Positions 1-10,000 of a stretch of 64,000 nucleotides of DNA are shown here, one piece after another (position 1 is the first letter of the stretch; each line of letters begins with the position of its first letter). Made by a program: the position numbers and the translations under genes. This DNA comes from UBA2882 sp051877575 (GTDB lineage: Bacteria > Bacillota > Clostridia > Lachnospirales > Lachnospiraceae): contig JBJEJA010000034.1 of the NCBI GenBank assembly GCA_051877575.1, forward strand, positions 1 through 64,000, given 5' to 3'. Below the pieces are notes generated by a model, which was given only the letters and a program-made list of their open reading frames with translations, was not told the origin of the DNA and made no database searches.

Positions 1-113
1 ACTTGAACAATAAAATCAAATATGACATCACAGTGACATGAGCAGTAAATGATATACAGTATTTGATGCTGAAACGATTGCAAAAAAAGTTCATAATTTT
101 TTGCAAAAAGTGC

Positions 114-659
114 TTGACATTAGCAGGAATTGTTCGAAGAATTGATGATCTGGGGAGAATCGTGATTCCAAAGGAGATCAGGAGGACGCTGCGTATCAGG
201 GAAAGCGATCCTTTGGAAATATTTACGGGCAGAGAGGGAGAAATCGTGTTAAAGAAATATTCGCCGATCGGAGAAATGAGCTCTTTTGCAAAGCAATATG
301 CAGAAAGTCTTGCACAGGTTTCCGGCAAGATTGCATTGATTGCGGACAGGGATCAGTTTATTGCCACGGCCGGAGGCGGAAAAGCATTTAACGGGAAGGG
401 ACTGAGCCGGCATCTGGAGGATGCGTTGGAGCGTAGGGAAACTATTTTGGCGGAAAAAGGAGAAAAACAGTTTTTGGAAATCGCATCGGATATTCAGGAT
501 GCTTATGAGCAGGAAATGATTGCCCCCATCATATGTGAAGGCGATGTTATCGGAGCTGTTATTTTGCTGGGAACGGATGATAAAGGGAAAATGGGGGAAG
601 TGGAAAAGAAACTGGCACAATCTGCGGCTGCTTTTTTGGGAAGACAGATGGAACAGTAA
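114..659 (+). CDS. spoVT: Stage V sporulation protein T, AbrB-type regulator
   Basis: The protein has 181 residues, close to the 178 of Bacillus SpoVT. Residues 1-50 form the AbrB swapped-hairpin DNA-binding domain (GIVRRIDDLGRIVIPKEIRR), and residues about 55-178 match the GAF-like domain. In Bacillus SpoVT tunes sigma-G-dependent forespore genes. I chose the TTG at 114 because it puts GIVRR at the family's usual distance from the N-terminus; an in-frame ATG at 66 would add 16 atypical residues. Neither start has a good ribosome site, and I see no confident sigma-G promoter in the short upstream DNA. A terminator hairpin follows directly, so the gene seems to end its transcription unit. Identity is sure; the start is less so. 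Confidence 0.93.
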   Translation: MTLAGIVRRIDDLGRIVIPKEIRRTLRIRESDPLEIFTGREGEIVLKKYSPIGEMSSFAKQYAESLAQVSGKIALIADRDQFIATAGGGKAFNGKGLSRHLEDALERRETILAEKGEKQFLEIASDIQDAYEQEMIAPIICEGDVIGAVILLGTDDKGKMGEVEKKLAQSAAAFLGRQMEQ

Positions 660-691
660 CGGACCTGATACAGAAAAGTGAAAAAAGCGTG

Positions 692-722
692 AAAAATGGA
701 GTAGAACGCTCCATTTTTTTCT
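692..722 (+). terminator. Rho-independent terminator after spoVT
   Basis: AAATGGAG and CTCCATTT form a perfect 8-bp stem around a 7-base loop, followed by a T-rich run (TTTTTTTCTTTTTT). Confidence 0.85.
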
Positions 723-813
723 TTTTTGTGCTAACATTAAAAAAGTGAACGAAATAAATAGTGATATAGTATGCTCTATCCGAAAAACACGATATCACGA
801 AATGGTGGTTATT

Positions 814-3654
814 ATGAAAAATTGTATGCATAAAACAACTTTAAGAGAAATCAAAAGCAGTTTCGGACGATATATGGCGATTATGGCGATCGTAGCTTTG
901 GGAGTGGGTTTCTTTGCAGGGCTGAAGGTAACAAAGCCGGATATGATAAAGGCAGGAAATCATTACATACAGGAACAGGCACTTTATGATTTCCGTCTGA
1001 TGAATACGTTGGGATTTGAACAGGAAGATGTAGAGGCAGTTTTGCAGAATACGGATGTGCTGGCTGCAGAGGGCAGTTTTTACGCGGATTTTCTTTGCGG
1101 AACGGATACCGGTGAGGTGTATGTCATAAAGGCGCATGCACTGACGGAGGATATCAATAAGCCGGATGTGCTGGAGGGACGGCTGCCGGAGGCTTCGGAT
1201 GAGTGTGTACTGGATGAAAGGGCAAGGAGTTTATCCGGATTTACGGGGTTGGAACTGGGGGATATGATTTCGCTGGATGAAAGCAACAGTGAAGATACTT
1301 TTGATTCATTTACCCATAAAGAATATAAGGTGGTGGGATTTGTCAATTCACCTTATTATCTGAACTATGAAAGAGGAACTTCCAAATTGGGCAGTGGAAA
1401 AGTAAGTGCTTTTGTCTATATGCCTATGGAAGGGTTTGATACGGAGTATTATTCGGAAATATTTGTCAAATTAAAAGAGAACCGGGAAATTTTTACGGAG
1501 GATTATGACGACCTGATTGACGAAACGGAGGATTCCATGACGGAAATCTGCGAGAGTCAGGCCATGCGCCGTTATAATGAAATTGTGGGAGATGCCCAGA
1601 CGGAAGTGGATGATGCCAGACAGGAACTGGAGGACAAAAAGGCAGAGGCAGAAGAAGAACTTGCGGATGCCTACAAAGAACTGACGGATGCACAGGAAGA
1701 GCTGGACGATGCATCCGCAAAGCTGGATCGACAGGAAGAAGCTCTGAAGGCGCAGGAAAACAGTCTGCTTGCCGTTCCCGAAATGATGCGGCCGGCAGAA
1801 GCGGTGGCTGCCATTGAAAGCGGTAAGGCACAGATCAAAAGTGGCTGGGCGGAAATTGCGGAAGCGCAGGAAGAGATTGATAACGGCTGGGAAGAGTATG
1901 AGGAAGGAAAGACAGATTTTGAAGAAGAGATTGCGGATGCGGAGGAAAAGCTTGCAGATGCCCAGCAGGAAATAGATGATATTGAGGAGCCGGACTGCTA
2001 TGTACTTACCAGAGACAGCAACGTAGGCTATGTCTGCTTTGAAAATGATTCGGATATTGTAGAATCCATTTCATCGGTATTTCCGTTGTTTTTCTTTCTG
2101 GTAGCGGCGCTTGTATGTATGACGACGATGAACCGCATGGTTGAGGAGCAGAGGACGCAGATCGGAGTTTTAAAAGCTTTGGGTTACAGCAACCGCAAGA
2201 TTATGGGAAAATATGTATTTTATGCGGGAAGTGCCGCTTTTGCGGGAGGAGCGCTGGGGTTTGCCGCCTGCAGTTATATTTTTCCGAAGGTAATCTGGTC
2301 TGCCTATGATATTATGTACGGCTTTGCGGAGATAGAGTATATATTTGATATTCCGCTGTTTGTCGTTTCCATGGCAGCTGCACTGCTGTGTTCCGTAGGT
2401 GCCACATATTTTACATGCAGGGCAGAATTGTCTTCTACACCGGCAGCGTTGATCAGACCCAAGGCACCTAAGGGAGGCAACCGTGTGTTTATGGAATACA
2501 TTCCGTTTATCTGGAACAGACTGAAGTTTTTACAAAAGGTCTCCGTCCGGAATCTGTTTCGTTATAAGAAACGCTTCTTTATGATGATTGTAGGGATCGG
2601 TGGTTGTACAGCGCTTCTGGTAACCGGATACGGCGTAAAAGATTCCATTGCCGGAACGGTAGGACAGCAATATGATGAAATACAGCTCTATGATGCATTG
2701 GTGTCCTTTGAGGAAGCTTTGAGCGATGAACAGGTGGCGGAACTGAAAGAAGAAACAAAAGATGTAACAGAGGATTTCATCTGTGTAAGAGAAGAAACGG
2801 TCAATATTGAAACAGGTAACGGCGACCGGGAATGTACCATGGTTATTCCGCAGGAGACAGATTCTTTCGGTGAATACATTGATCTTCATACATTGAAGGG
2901 AGAGCCGATTGCTTATCCCGGGGCGGGAGAAGCCGTATTGAGCGATAAAATTGCGGATAAATCGGGACTGAAAGAAGGAGATACTGTCAGGTTCCGAGAT
3001 GAAGACGGAAATACATTTGAGTGCACCATCAGCAATATATGCGAGAATTTCGTTTACAATTATATTTATATCAACGAGGAAACCTACCGGGAAGCGGTGG
3101 GGAGTGAACCGGAATACGGGCATGCATTGTTTAATATTCTGCAGGATGAAGATATTCATGAAGCGGCAGCGGTGATCAGTGACGCGGATCATGTCAGCGG
3201 TGCATCGGTTAATCAGGATTTTAGGGAGCGGTTTGATAATATGATCGTCAGCATGGATTATATTGTTCTGGTTATTATTCTTTGCGCCGGGGCACTGGCA
3301 TTTATCGTTTTATATAACCTGACAAATATCAATATTACAGAGCGTATCCGGGAAATTGCCACGATTAAAGTCCTTGGCTTTTATCCGAAGGAGACGGCAT
3401 CCTATGTGTTTAAGGAGAATTTTGTCCTGACGGCGCTGGGAGCGGCAGTGGGTCTGGTTCTGGGTGTTTATCTGCATCGGTTTGTCATGGCTAATGTGGA
3501 TCTGGATGCCATTGCATTTGATGTGCGTATCAGAACCGTAAGCTTTGTTTTAAGCTTTTTGATTACTTTCCTGTTTACTGCGATCGTGGATATTGTCATG
3601 TATTTTAAACTGGATAAGATTAATATGGTAGAATCCCTGAAATCGATAGAGTAG
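814..3654 (+). CDS. FtsX-like ABC permease with central coiled coil
   Basis: A 946-residue MacB/FtsX-family permease. One N-terminal membrane helix (about 21-38) is followed by an extracytoplasmic region, which includes a long acidic coiled coil at about 255-394 (repeated ADAxEELxDAQxEL heptads), then three helices at about 420-550, a second extracytoplasmic domain, and three C-terminal helices with the FtsX core (about 820-935). This is the large single-chain form with two FtsX domains seen in Firmicutes. Such permeases normally work with a MacB-type ATPase, but none lies beside it: it stands alone between two terminators. Coiled-coil members of the family are often linked to cell-wall hydrolase control or antimicrobial peptide efflux; which applies here is unknown. 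I chose the ATG at 814, since upstream in-frame starts add residues without family character. Confidence 0.85.
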   Translation: MKNCMHKTTLREIKSSFGRYMAIMAIVALGVGFFAGLKVTKPDMIKAGNHYIQEQALYDFRLMNTLGFEQEDVEAVLQNTDVLAAEGSFYADFLCGTDTGEVYVIKAHALTEDINKPDVLEGRLPEASDECVLDERARSLSGFTGLELGDMISLDESNSEDTFDSFTHKEYKVVGFVNSPYYLNYERGTSKLGSGKVSAFVYMPMEGFDTEYYSEIFVKLKENREIFTEDYDDLIDETEDSMTEICESQAMRRYNEIVGDAQTEVDDARQELEDKKAEAEEELADAYKELTDAQEELDDASAKLDRQEEALKAQENSLLAVPEMMRPAEAVAAIESGKAQIKSGWAEIAEAQEEIDNGWEEYEEGKTDFEEEIADAEEKLADAQQEIDDIEEPDCYVLTRDSNVGYVCFENDSDIVESISSVFPLFFFLVAALVCMTTMNRMVEEQRTQIGVLKALGYSNRKIMGKYVFYAGSAAFAGGALGFAACSYIFPKVIWSAYDIMYGFAEIEYIFDIPLFVVSMAAALLCSVGATYFTCRAELSSTPAALIRPKAPKGGNRVFMEYIPFIWNRLKFLQKVSVRNLFRYKKRFFMMIVGIGGCTALLVTGYGVKDSIAGTVGQQYDEIQLYDALVSFEEALSDEQVAELKEETKDVTEDFICVREETVNIETGNGDRECTMVIPQETDSFGEYIDLHTLKGEPIAYPGAGEAVLSDKIADKSGLKEGDTVRFRDEDGNTFECTISNICENFVYNYIYINEETYREAVGSEPEYGHALFNILQDEDIHEAAAVISDADHVSGASVNQDFRERFDNMIVSMDYIVLVIILCAGALAFIVLYNLTNINITERIREIATIKVLGFYPKETASYVFKENFVLTALGAAVGLVLGVYLHRFVMANVDLDAIAFDVRIRTVSFVLSFLITFLFTAIVDIVMYFKLDKINMVESLKSIE

Positions 3655-3657
3655 CAG

Positions 3658-3703
3658 AAAAACAGGACTGTCGCTATTGTTATTGACAGTCCTGTTTTTT
3701 ACC
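3658..3703. terminator. Bidirectional terminator between permease and pncB
   Basis: AACAGGACTGTC and GACAGTCCTGTT form a perfect 12-bp stem. It has a T run on the + side and an A run on the other, so it can stop both converging genes. Confidence 0.88.
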
Positions 3704-3713
3704 TTGTTGACAG

Positions 3714-5168
3714 TTATTCCGCACTCATGCGGTCAAGTAAATCAATCTTGATATCATATAATTTTTTGGACAAATCCACATAAACCTTATGCGGATTTAC
3801 AAGTCGTCTTGTCTCGGGCCACAGGGTTTCCAGTTCCTGCCTGCAGTATTCGCGAATGTCCATAACCTTGGGAGATTCGTAGACGCATTCACCGTTTAAG
3901 AAAACGGGAACCAGAATTTCCTTCATGGTATAAGTGCCGCCTTTTAATTTTGTCTTTTTCCATGGTTCCAAAGGATCGAAAAGCATCAGATCTGCATTTT
4001 CGTCAAATTTCTCATCTACCAGACAGATCAGATCGGCTTTGATCTTGCCGGAATCCTTTTCGTAAATACGATAGATGGTTTTATTGCCCGGATTGGTAAC
4101 CTTTTCCGTGTTTTCGGAAAGCTTGATCTTCGGAATGAATTCACCGTCCTTGCCTTTGACAGCAGCTAATTTGTATACGCCGCCGAAAGAAGGACAATCC
4201 TTTGCCGTGATCAGATGCGTTCCCACACCCCAGGAAGTAATGGCTGCTCCCTGTACCTTCAGAGAATCGATCAGGTATTCATCCAAATCGTTGGAAGCGG
4301 AAATAATGGCATCGGGAAAACCTGCCGCATCCAGCATCTTACGGGCTTTTTTGGAAAGATATGCCAGGTCGCCGCTGTCTAACCGGATACCGTAATTTTT
4401 TAATTCTATGCCGGAATCCCGCATTTCCTGAAAAACGCGGATGGCATTGGGAATACCGGATTTTAAAGTATCATAGGTGTCTACCAACAGGAGACACGCA
4501 TTGGGATAAATCTCGGAATATGCCTTAAATGCGGTATATTCATCGGGAAAGCTCATGATCCAGCTATGGGCATGAGTCCCTTTTACGGGAATATCAAACA
4601 GTTGACCGGCTAATACGTTGGACGTACCGATACAGCCGCCGATGACTGCAGCGCGGGCACCGTAGATACCTGCATCGGGGCCTTGGGCACGGCGCAGACC
4701 GAATTCCATGATGCCGTCACCCCTTGCCGCAAAGCAGACACGGGAAGCCTTGGTAGCGATCAGGCTTTGGTGATTGATAATATTTAAAATTGCGGTTTCC
4801 ACCAGCTGAGCCTGCATGATCGGTGCAATGACTTTGATCATCGGCTCTCTGGGAAACATGATGCTGCCTTCGGGAATCGCATAGATATCGCCGGTGAATT
4901 TGAAATCTTTCAGGTAATCCAAAAAGTCATCATCAAACAGATTCAGGCTTGCAAGATAGTCAATATCCTGTTTGGAAAAGTGAAGGTTTTTGATCAGGTC
5001 GATAACCTGTGCCAATCCTGCACAGATGGAATAACCGCCATCCATGGGATTGTTGCGGAAAAACGCATCGAAAATAACGGTTTCGTTCTGATCCTTGTTA
5101 CGGAAATACCCCTGCATCATAGTCAATTCATAGAGATCTGTCAACAGAGTCAGGTTCTGTCTGTCCAT
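3714..5168 (-). CDS. pncB: Nicotinate phosphoribosyltransferase
   Basis: A 484-residue NAPRTase, which converts nicotinate and PRPP to nicotinate mononucleotide, the first step of the Preiss-Handler NAD salvage route in the cytoplasm. Family segments are visible: LLTDLYELTMMQGYF at the N-terminus, GLRRAQGPDAG around 150 (phosphate and base pocket), KGTHAHSWIMSF near 190, and IRLDSGDLAYLSKKAR around 260. Length matches the Gram-positive type. It is the second gene of a two-gene operon and starts directly after the stop of an upstream UMF1-type transporter. A nicotinate or NAD-precursor role for that transporter is a guess from linkage only. Confidence 0.95.
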   Translation of the reverse strand: MDRQNLTLLTDLYELTMMQGYFRNKDQNETVIFDAFFRNNPMDGGYSICAGLAQVIDLIKNLHFSKQDIDYLASLNLFDDDFLDYLKDFKFTGDIYAIPEGSIMFPREPMIKVIAPIMQAQLVETAILNIINHQSLIATKASRVCFAARGDGIMEFGLRRAQGPDAGIYGARAAVIGGCIGTSNVLAGQLFDIPVKGTHAHSWIMSFPDEYTAFKAYSEIYPNACLLLVDTYDTLKSGIPNAIRVFQEMRDSGIELKNYGIRLDSGDLAYLSKKARKMLDAAGFPDAIISASNDLDEYLIDSLKVQGAAITSWGVGTHLITAKDCPSFGGVYKLAAVKGKDGEFIPKIKLSENTEKVTNPGNKTIYRIYEKDSGKIKADLICLVDEKFDENADLMLFDPLEPWKKTKLKGGTYTMKEILVPVFLNGECVYESPKVMDIREYCRQELETLWPETRRLVNPHKVYVDLSKKLYDIKIDLLDRMSAE

Positions 5169-6425
5169 TTATTTTTCCTCCAAATTCTCTGCTTTCATAA
5201 GTTTTTCGGATTTGCAAAGGAAGCAGAAGCCTATTGCAAATAATAATATTAATGATAATATACCATATTTGGAACTATGTAAAAAGAAAGCACAGGCTGA
5301 AATGATCAAAGGACCAAAAAAGTCTGCAAATTTGCCGAAAATGTCAAAGAAACCAAAATATTCGCTGGATTCTTTTTTGGGGATCATCCTGCCGAACTGG
5401 GAACGGGATAAGGCCTGTATACCACCCTGACAGATGCCTACACATAGTGCCAAAATCCAAAATTCCAAAGCCGTATCCAGACCATATCCGAAAGTACAGA
5501 TACCTATGTATAATACGATGTAGACTTTCAGGACAGGAATAGCGCCGAATTTTTTTGCAAAGGAGGCACTTAATATACTGAAAGGAAAGGCTACAATCTG
5601 AGTCAGAAGGAGAGCAAGGACCATCTGGGTAGAATCGATACCCACTTCTCCGCCATAGGTAGTTGCCATGGAAATAATGGTATAGACCCCGTCGATGTAG
5701 AAAAAGTATCCTAAAATATAAAACAACAGTTTCTTGTCACGACGCAATTTGAGGAATGTCACACCCAATCGTCTGAAGGAATGTGAGATTACATTCTTTT
5801 TCGGTTTCAAATAATGGGTCTGTTTTACGTTTTTCAGCAGAGGAAAAGATAAAACCAGCCACCATATCATTGTGATGAAAAAGGAAAGCTTGGTGGCAGA
5901 CACCGTATCCATCCCAAAGGGTGTTGTGAAGATCAGAAGAATTCCGATGACAAAGGGAATACAGCTTCCGATGTAGCCGCAGGCATAACCCATGGATGAG
6001 ATATAATCCATTCGATCATTTTCCGTGACATCTATGAGCATGGCATCATAAAAAATATTGCATGCTGCATAACCGATACGTGCGATGACGATGCAGGCGA
6101 GAAAAGATATCCAGCCGGGAGCAAAGAGCATTCCCATACCGCCCAGAATGCCTAATGTCAGAAACCAGCCGAAGATCCGTTTCTTCATATTCTGATAATC
6201 TGCCAATGCACCCAGAACGGGAGAAAGGCATGCCAGAAACAAAAGCGCAGCGGAAGTGGCTGTCCCCCAAATCGAGGTAGCGTGTTCCGGAGAAACATTT
6301 GCCGCACTTGCAAGAGAGCGGAAATAAATCGGAATGGTTGCCGTTATAATCATCGTGAAAGCAGAATTTGCAACATCATATAAAATCCAACTGATTTCCT
6401 GTTTGGTTAATTTGGTTTTTCCCAT
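5169..6425 (-). CDS. MFS transporter, UMF1/Atg22 family
   Basis: A 418-residue membrane protein with about 12 helices. The opening ISWILYDVANSAFTMIITATIPIYF is the hallmark of the UMF1 (Atg22-like) branch of the major facilitator superfamily. Fungal Atg22 exports amino acids from the vacuole; bacterial members have no settled substrate. It is the first gene of an operon with pncB, with zero bases between them, and a good promoter lies 35 bp upstream. Substrate unknown. Confidence 0.85.
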   Translation of the reverse strand: MGKTKLTKQEISWILYDVANSAFTMIITATIPIYFRSLASAANVSPEHATSIWGTATSAALLFLACLSPVLGALADYQNMKKRIFGWFLTLGILGGMGMLFAPGWISFLACIVIARIGYAACNIFYDAMLIDVTENDRMDYISSMGYACGYIGSCIPFVIGILLIFTTPFGMDTVSATKLSFFITMIWWLVLSFPLLKNVKQTHYLKPKKNVISHSFRRLGVTFLKLRRDKKLLFYILGYFFYIDGVYTIISMATTYGGEVGIDSTQMVLALLLTQIVAFPFSILSASFAKKFGAIPVLKVYIVLYIGICTFGYGLDTALEFWILALCVGICQGGIQALSRSQFGRMIPKKESSEYFGFFDIFGKFADFFGPLIISACAFFLHSSKYGILSLILLFAIGFCFLCKSEKLMKAENLEEK

Positions 6426-6459
6426 ATATCCTCTTTCCGGGAAACGTAAAGCTTCCCTT

Positions 6460-6488
6460 ATTTTATGCTTTTTGACCTAAGGTGTCAA
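6460..6488 (-). promoter_or_regulatory. Sigma-A promoter for UMF1 transporter-pncB
   Basis: On the minus strand TTGACA (6488-6483) and TAAAAT (6465-6460) are separated by 17 bp, 35 bp ahead of the transporter start. Confidence 0.75.
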
Positions 6489-6662
6489 TACAGCTGACAA
6501 GACAGCGAAAATCTCGTATGAAACAGGTCGGTGTTTCAAAGAATCACTTTGTATTAAGTATAGCATCGGATTGCGGATTCGACCATAACGAATATTAGCC
6601 ATGCAGGTAAAATTATTGCTTTGAGTCATAAAATATTTGTAAAAAGAAAGCCGTTGCGGTAT

Positions 6663-6691
6663 TGACAATGGACTTTTGGGAGAATTATAAT
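6663..6691 (+). promoter_or_regulatory. Consensus sigma-A promoter for ileS leader
   Basis: TTGACA at 6663-6668 and TATAAT at 6686-6691 with a 17-bp spacer. Transcription would start near 6698, giving a leader of about 310 bases before ileS. Confidence 0.9.
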
Positions 6692-6697
6692 ACAAAC

Positions 6698-6980
6698 AGC
6701 GAAAAATAAGAAAAACGTTGACGAAGAGAGTACCTTATTTTGGAAAGTTTCAGCGAGCCGGTGGCGGTGGGAGTCCGGTATGAGTAAGAAATTTGGGAAA
6801 ATCACTTCTGAGTTGCGAAAACCAAAGACCCGGTTGCAATACGGAAAGCAGCGGTGTTGAGTAGTTTGAGACGGTAATCCCCCGTTATGGGAAATCATAT
6901 GAATCTATGAAAGAGAGTATGCTGTAACAGGTGGTAACGAATTTTGACCTTCGTCCTTTTACGGGCGAAGGTATTTTCAT
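6698..6980 (+). ncRNA. T-box riboswitch leader (isoleucine) of ileS
   Basis: The leader has the T-box antiterminator sequence AACAGGTGGTAACG at 6926-6939, followed by an attenuator hairpin, ACCTTCGTCC pairing with GGGCGAAGGT (6947-6972). Upstream is stem I, with a GGTGGGAGTCCGG-type apical region near 6765 and a specifier-loop context GGAAAATCACTTCTGAG. The ATC at 6801-6803 is in the expected specifier position and is an isoleucine codon, which agrees with the downstream gene. Uncharged tRNA-Ile would bind and favour read-through. The tract after the attenuator is only weakly T-rich. The exact fold of stem I was not computed. Confidence 0.88.
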
Positions 6981-7009
6981 GTACGCATACAAAAAGAAAG
7001 GAGTAAATC

Positions 7010-10000
7010 ATGTACCAAAAAGTTGAAACCAATGTCAATTTTGTAGAGCATGAGAAAGCAACAGAGAAATTCTGGCGTGAAAACAACATTTTTCAGAAAA
7101 GCATGGACAGCCGTAAGGAAGGACCTACTTATACCTTTTATGACGGACCGCCCACAGCCAACGGCAAACCCCATATCGGTCATGTACTGACCCGTGTCAT
7201 CAAGGATATGATTCCCAGATACCGCACTATGAAGGGTTATATGGTTCCGAGAAAGGCCGGCTGGGATACCCATGGCTTACCGGTTGAGCTGGAAGTGGAA
7301 AAATTATTGGGTCTGGACGGAAAAGAGCAGATTGAGGAATACGGTCTGGATCCGTTTATCAAGAAATGTAAAGAAAGTGTCTGGAAATATAAAGGAATGT
7401 GGGAGGATTTCTCCAATACCGTCGGTTTCTGGGCAGATATGGATGATCCGTATGTCACCTATCATGATGACTTTATCGAGTCCGAATGGTGGGCATTAAA
7501 AGAAATCTGGAATAAGGGCTTATTATACAAAGGTTTTAAGATCGTTCCTTATTGCCCGCGTTGCGGTACGCCTCTTTCTTCCCACGAAGTTGCACAGGGC
7601 TATAAATCCGTAAAAGAGCGGTCTGCAGTTGTCCGTTTTAAGGTTGTCGGAGAAGATGCCCATTTTCTGGCATGGACGACCACACCATGGACGCTGCCTT
7701 CCAACGTGGCGCTTTGTGTGAACCCCGGAGAAACCTATATTAAAGTAAAGGCTGCAGACGGTTATACTTATTATCTGGCACAGGCTCTGGCTGACAGCGT
7801 ACTGGGTTCTCTTGCAGAGGACGGAAAGCCGGCTTATGAGGTATTGGAGACCTATATCGGTAAGGATTTGGAATATAAGGAATATGAACCGCTTTATGCA
7901 TGTGCCGGTGAGGCTGCAGCAAAACAGCATAAAAAGGGTCATTTCGTAACCTGTGATAACTATGTAACCATGACAGACGGTACCGGTATTGTCCATATCG
8001 CACCGGCATTCGGTGAAGACGATGCCCAGGTGGGACGTAAATACGATCTGCCGTTTGTACAGTTTGTAAACGGCAAGGGAGAAATGACGGAAGAGACACC
8101 TTATGCCGGTAAATTTGTCAAAGATGCAGATCCCGATGTATTGGTTGATCTGGATAAAGAAGGAAAATTATTTTCTGCGCCCAAATTCGAGCATGATTAT
8201 CCGTTCTGCTGGAGATGCGATACACCGCTTATTTATTATGCACGCGAATCCTGGTTCATCAAGATGACGGCTGTCAAAGATGATCTGATCCGCAATAACA
8301 ATACCGTAAACTGGATTCCGGAATCCATCGGGAAAGGACGTTTCGGCGACTGGCTGGAAAACATTCAGGATTGGGGTGTTTCCCGTAACCGTTACTGGGG
8401 TACTCCTTTAAATGTATGGGCATGCGACTGCGGTCATATGGAATCCATCGGAAGCCGTCAGGAACTGTTTGAAAAGAGCGGAAATGAAGCGGCAAAGACA
8501 GTGGAGCTTCACAGACCTTATATTGACGAAATCACCATCAAATGCCCGAAATGCGGCGGCACCATGAAGCGTGTTCCCGAAGTTATCGACTGCTGGTTTG
8601 ATTCCGGGGCAATGCCTTTCGCACAGCATCATTATCCTTTTGAGAATAAAGAAGTATTTGAAAGTCAGTTCCCGGCACAGTTCATATCCGAGGCCGTGGA
8701 TCAGACAAGAGGCTGGTTCTATTCTCTGCTGGCAGAGTCTACCCTGTTATTTAACAAGGCACCTTACGAAAATGTCATCGTATTAGGTCATGTACAGGAT
8801 GAAAACGGACAGAAGATGAGCAAATCCAAGGGGAATGCGGTTGATCCGTTTGAAGCTTTGGAGGAATACGGTGCAGATGCAATCCGCTGGTATTTCTATA
8901 TCAACTCCGCACCATGGCTGCCCAACCGTTTCCACGGCGATGCAGTAAAAGAAGGGCGCAGCAAATTTATGGGCACTTTGTGGAATACCTACGCATTCTT
9001 TGTACTGTATGCCAATATCGATGATTTTGATGCGACAAAATATACTTTGGAATATGATAAGTTGTCTGTCATGGACAAATGGCTGTTATCCAAGCTGAAT
9101 TCTGCGGTAAAAGCAGTGGATGAAAATCTGGATAACTACCGGATTCCGGAAGCCGCAAGAGCGCTGACCGGATTTGTGGACGACATGAGCAACTGGTATG
9201 TCAGAAGAAGCCGTGAGCGTTTTTGGGCAAAAGGCATGGAGCAGGATAAGATCAATGCTTATATGACACTGTACACCGCGCTTGTTACCATTGCAAAGGC
9301 AGCGGCTCCTATGGTTCCTTTTATGACAGAAGATATTTACCGCAATCTGGTCTGCAGCATCGACAAAGACGCACCGGAAAGCATTCATCTTTGTGACTTC
9401 CCGAAAGTGGATGAATCCATGATCGATGCCGAGCTGGAGCAGGATATGGACGAGGTATTGAAGATTGTTGTCATGGGACGTGCGGCGAGAAATGCGGCAA
9501 ACATCAAAAACCGTCAGCCGATCGGCGATATGTATGTAAAAGCACCGGTTGCATTGTCACAGTTTTATATCGATATCATTGAGGATGAGCTGAATGTCAA
9601 GAAGGTGACATTTACGGAAGATGTCAGCGCATTTACGACTTACAGCTTTAAGCCGCAGCTTCGTACCGTGGGTCCGAAATACGGCAAACAGCTGGGCGGC
9701 ATCCAGAAGACACTGGCATCCCTGGACGGAAACAAGGCAATGGATGAATTGAATGAAAAGGGTATGTTGAAATTTGACATAGACGGTGTAGAAGTCACAT
9801 TGTTTAAAGAAGATCTGCTGATTTCCAATGAAAAGAAGGATGGATTTGTAACCGAAGCAGATAATACGGTAACCGTTGTTCTGGATACGAATCTGACCGA
9901 GGAATTGATTGAGGAAGGATTTGTATTTGAAGTGATCAGCAAAATTCAGACCATGCGTAAAGACAGCAAGTTTGAAGTGACCGACCATATCAAAGTGGCT

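Noticed and set aside
1..113. Sigma-G promoter for spoVT
   Set aside because: No pair of GYATR and CATNNTA elements at proper spacing is visible; CATAATT near 93 has no matching -35.
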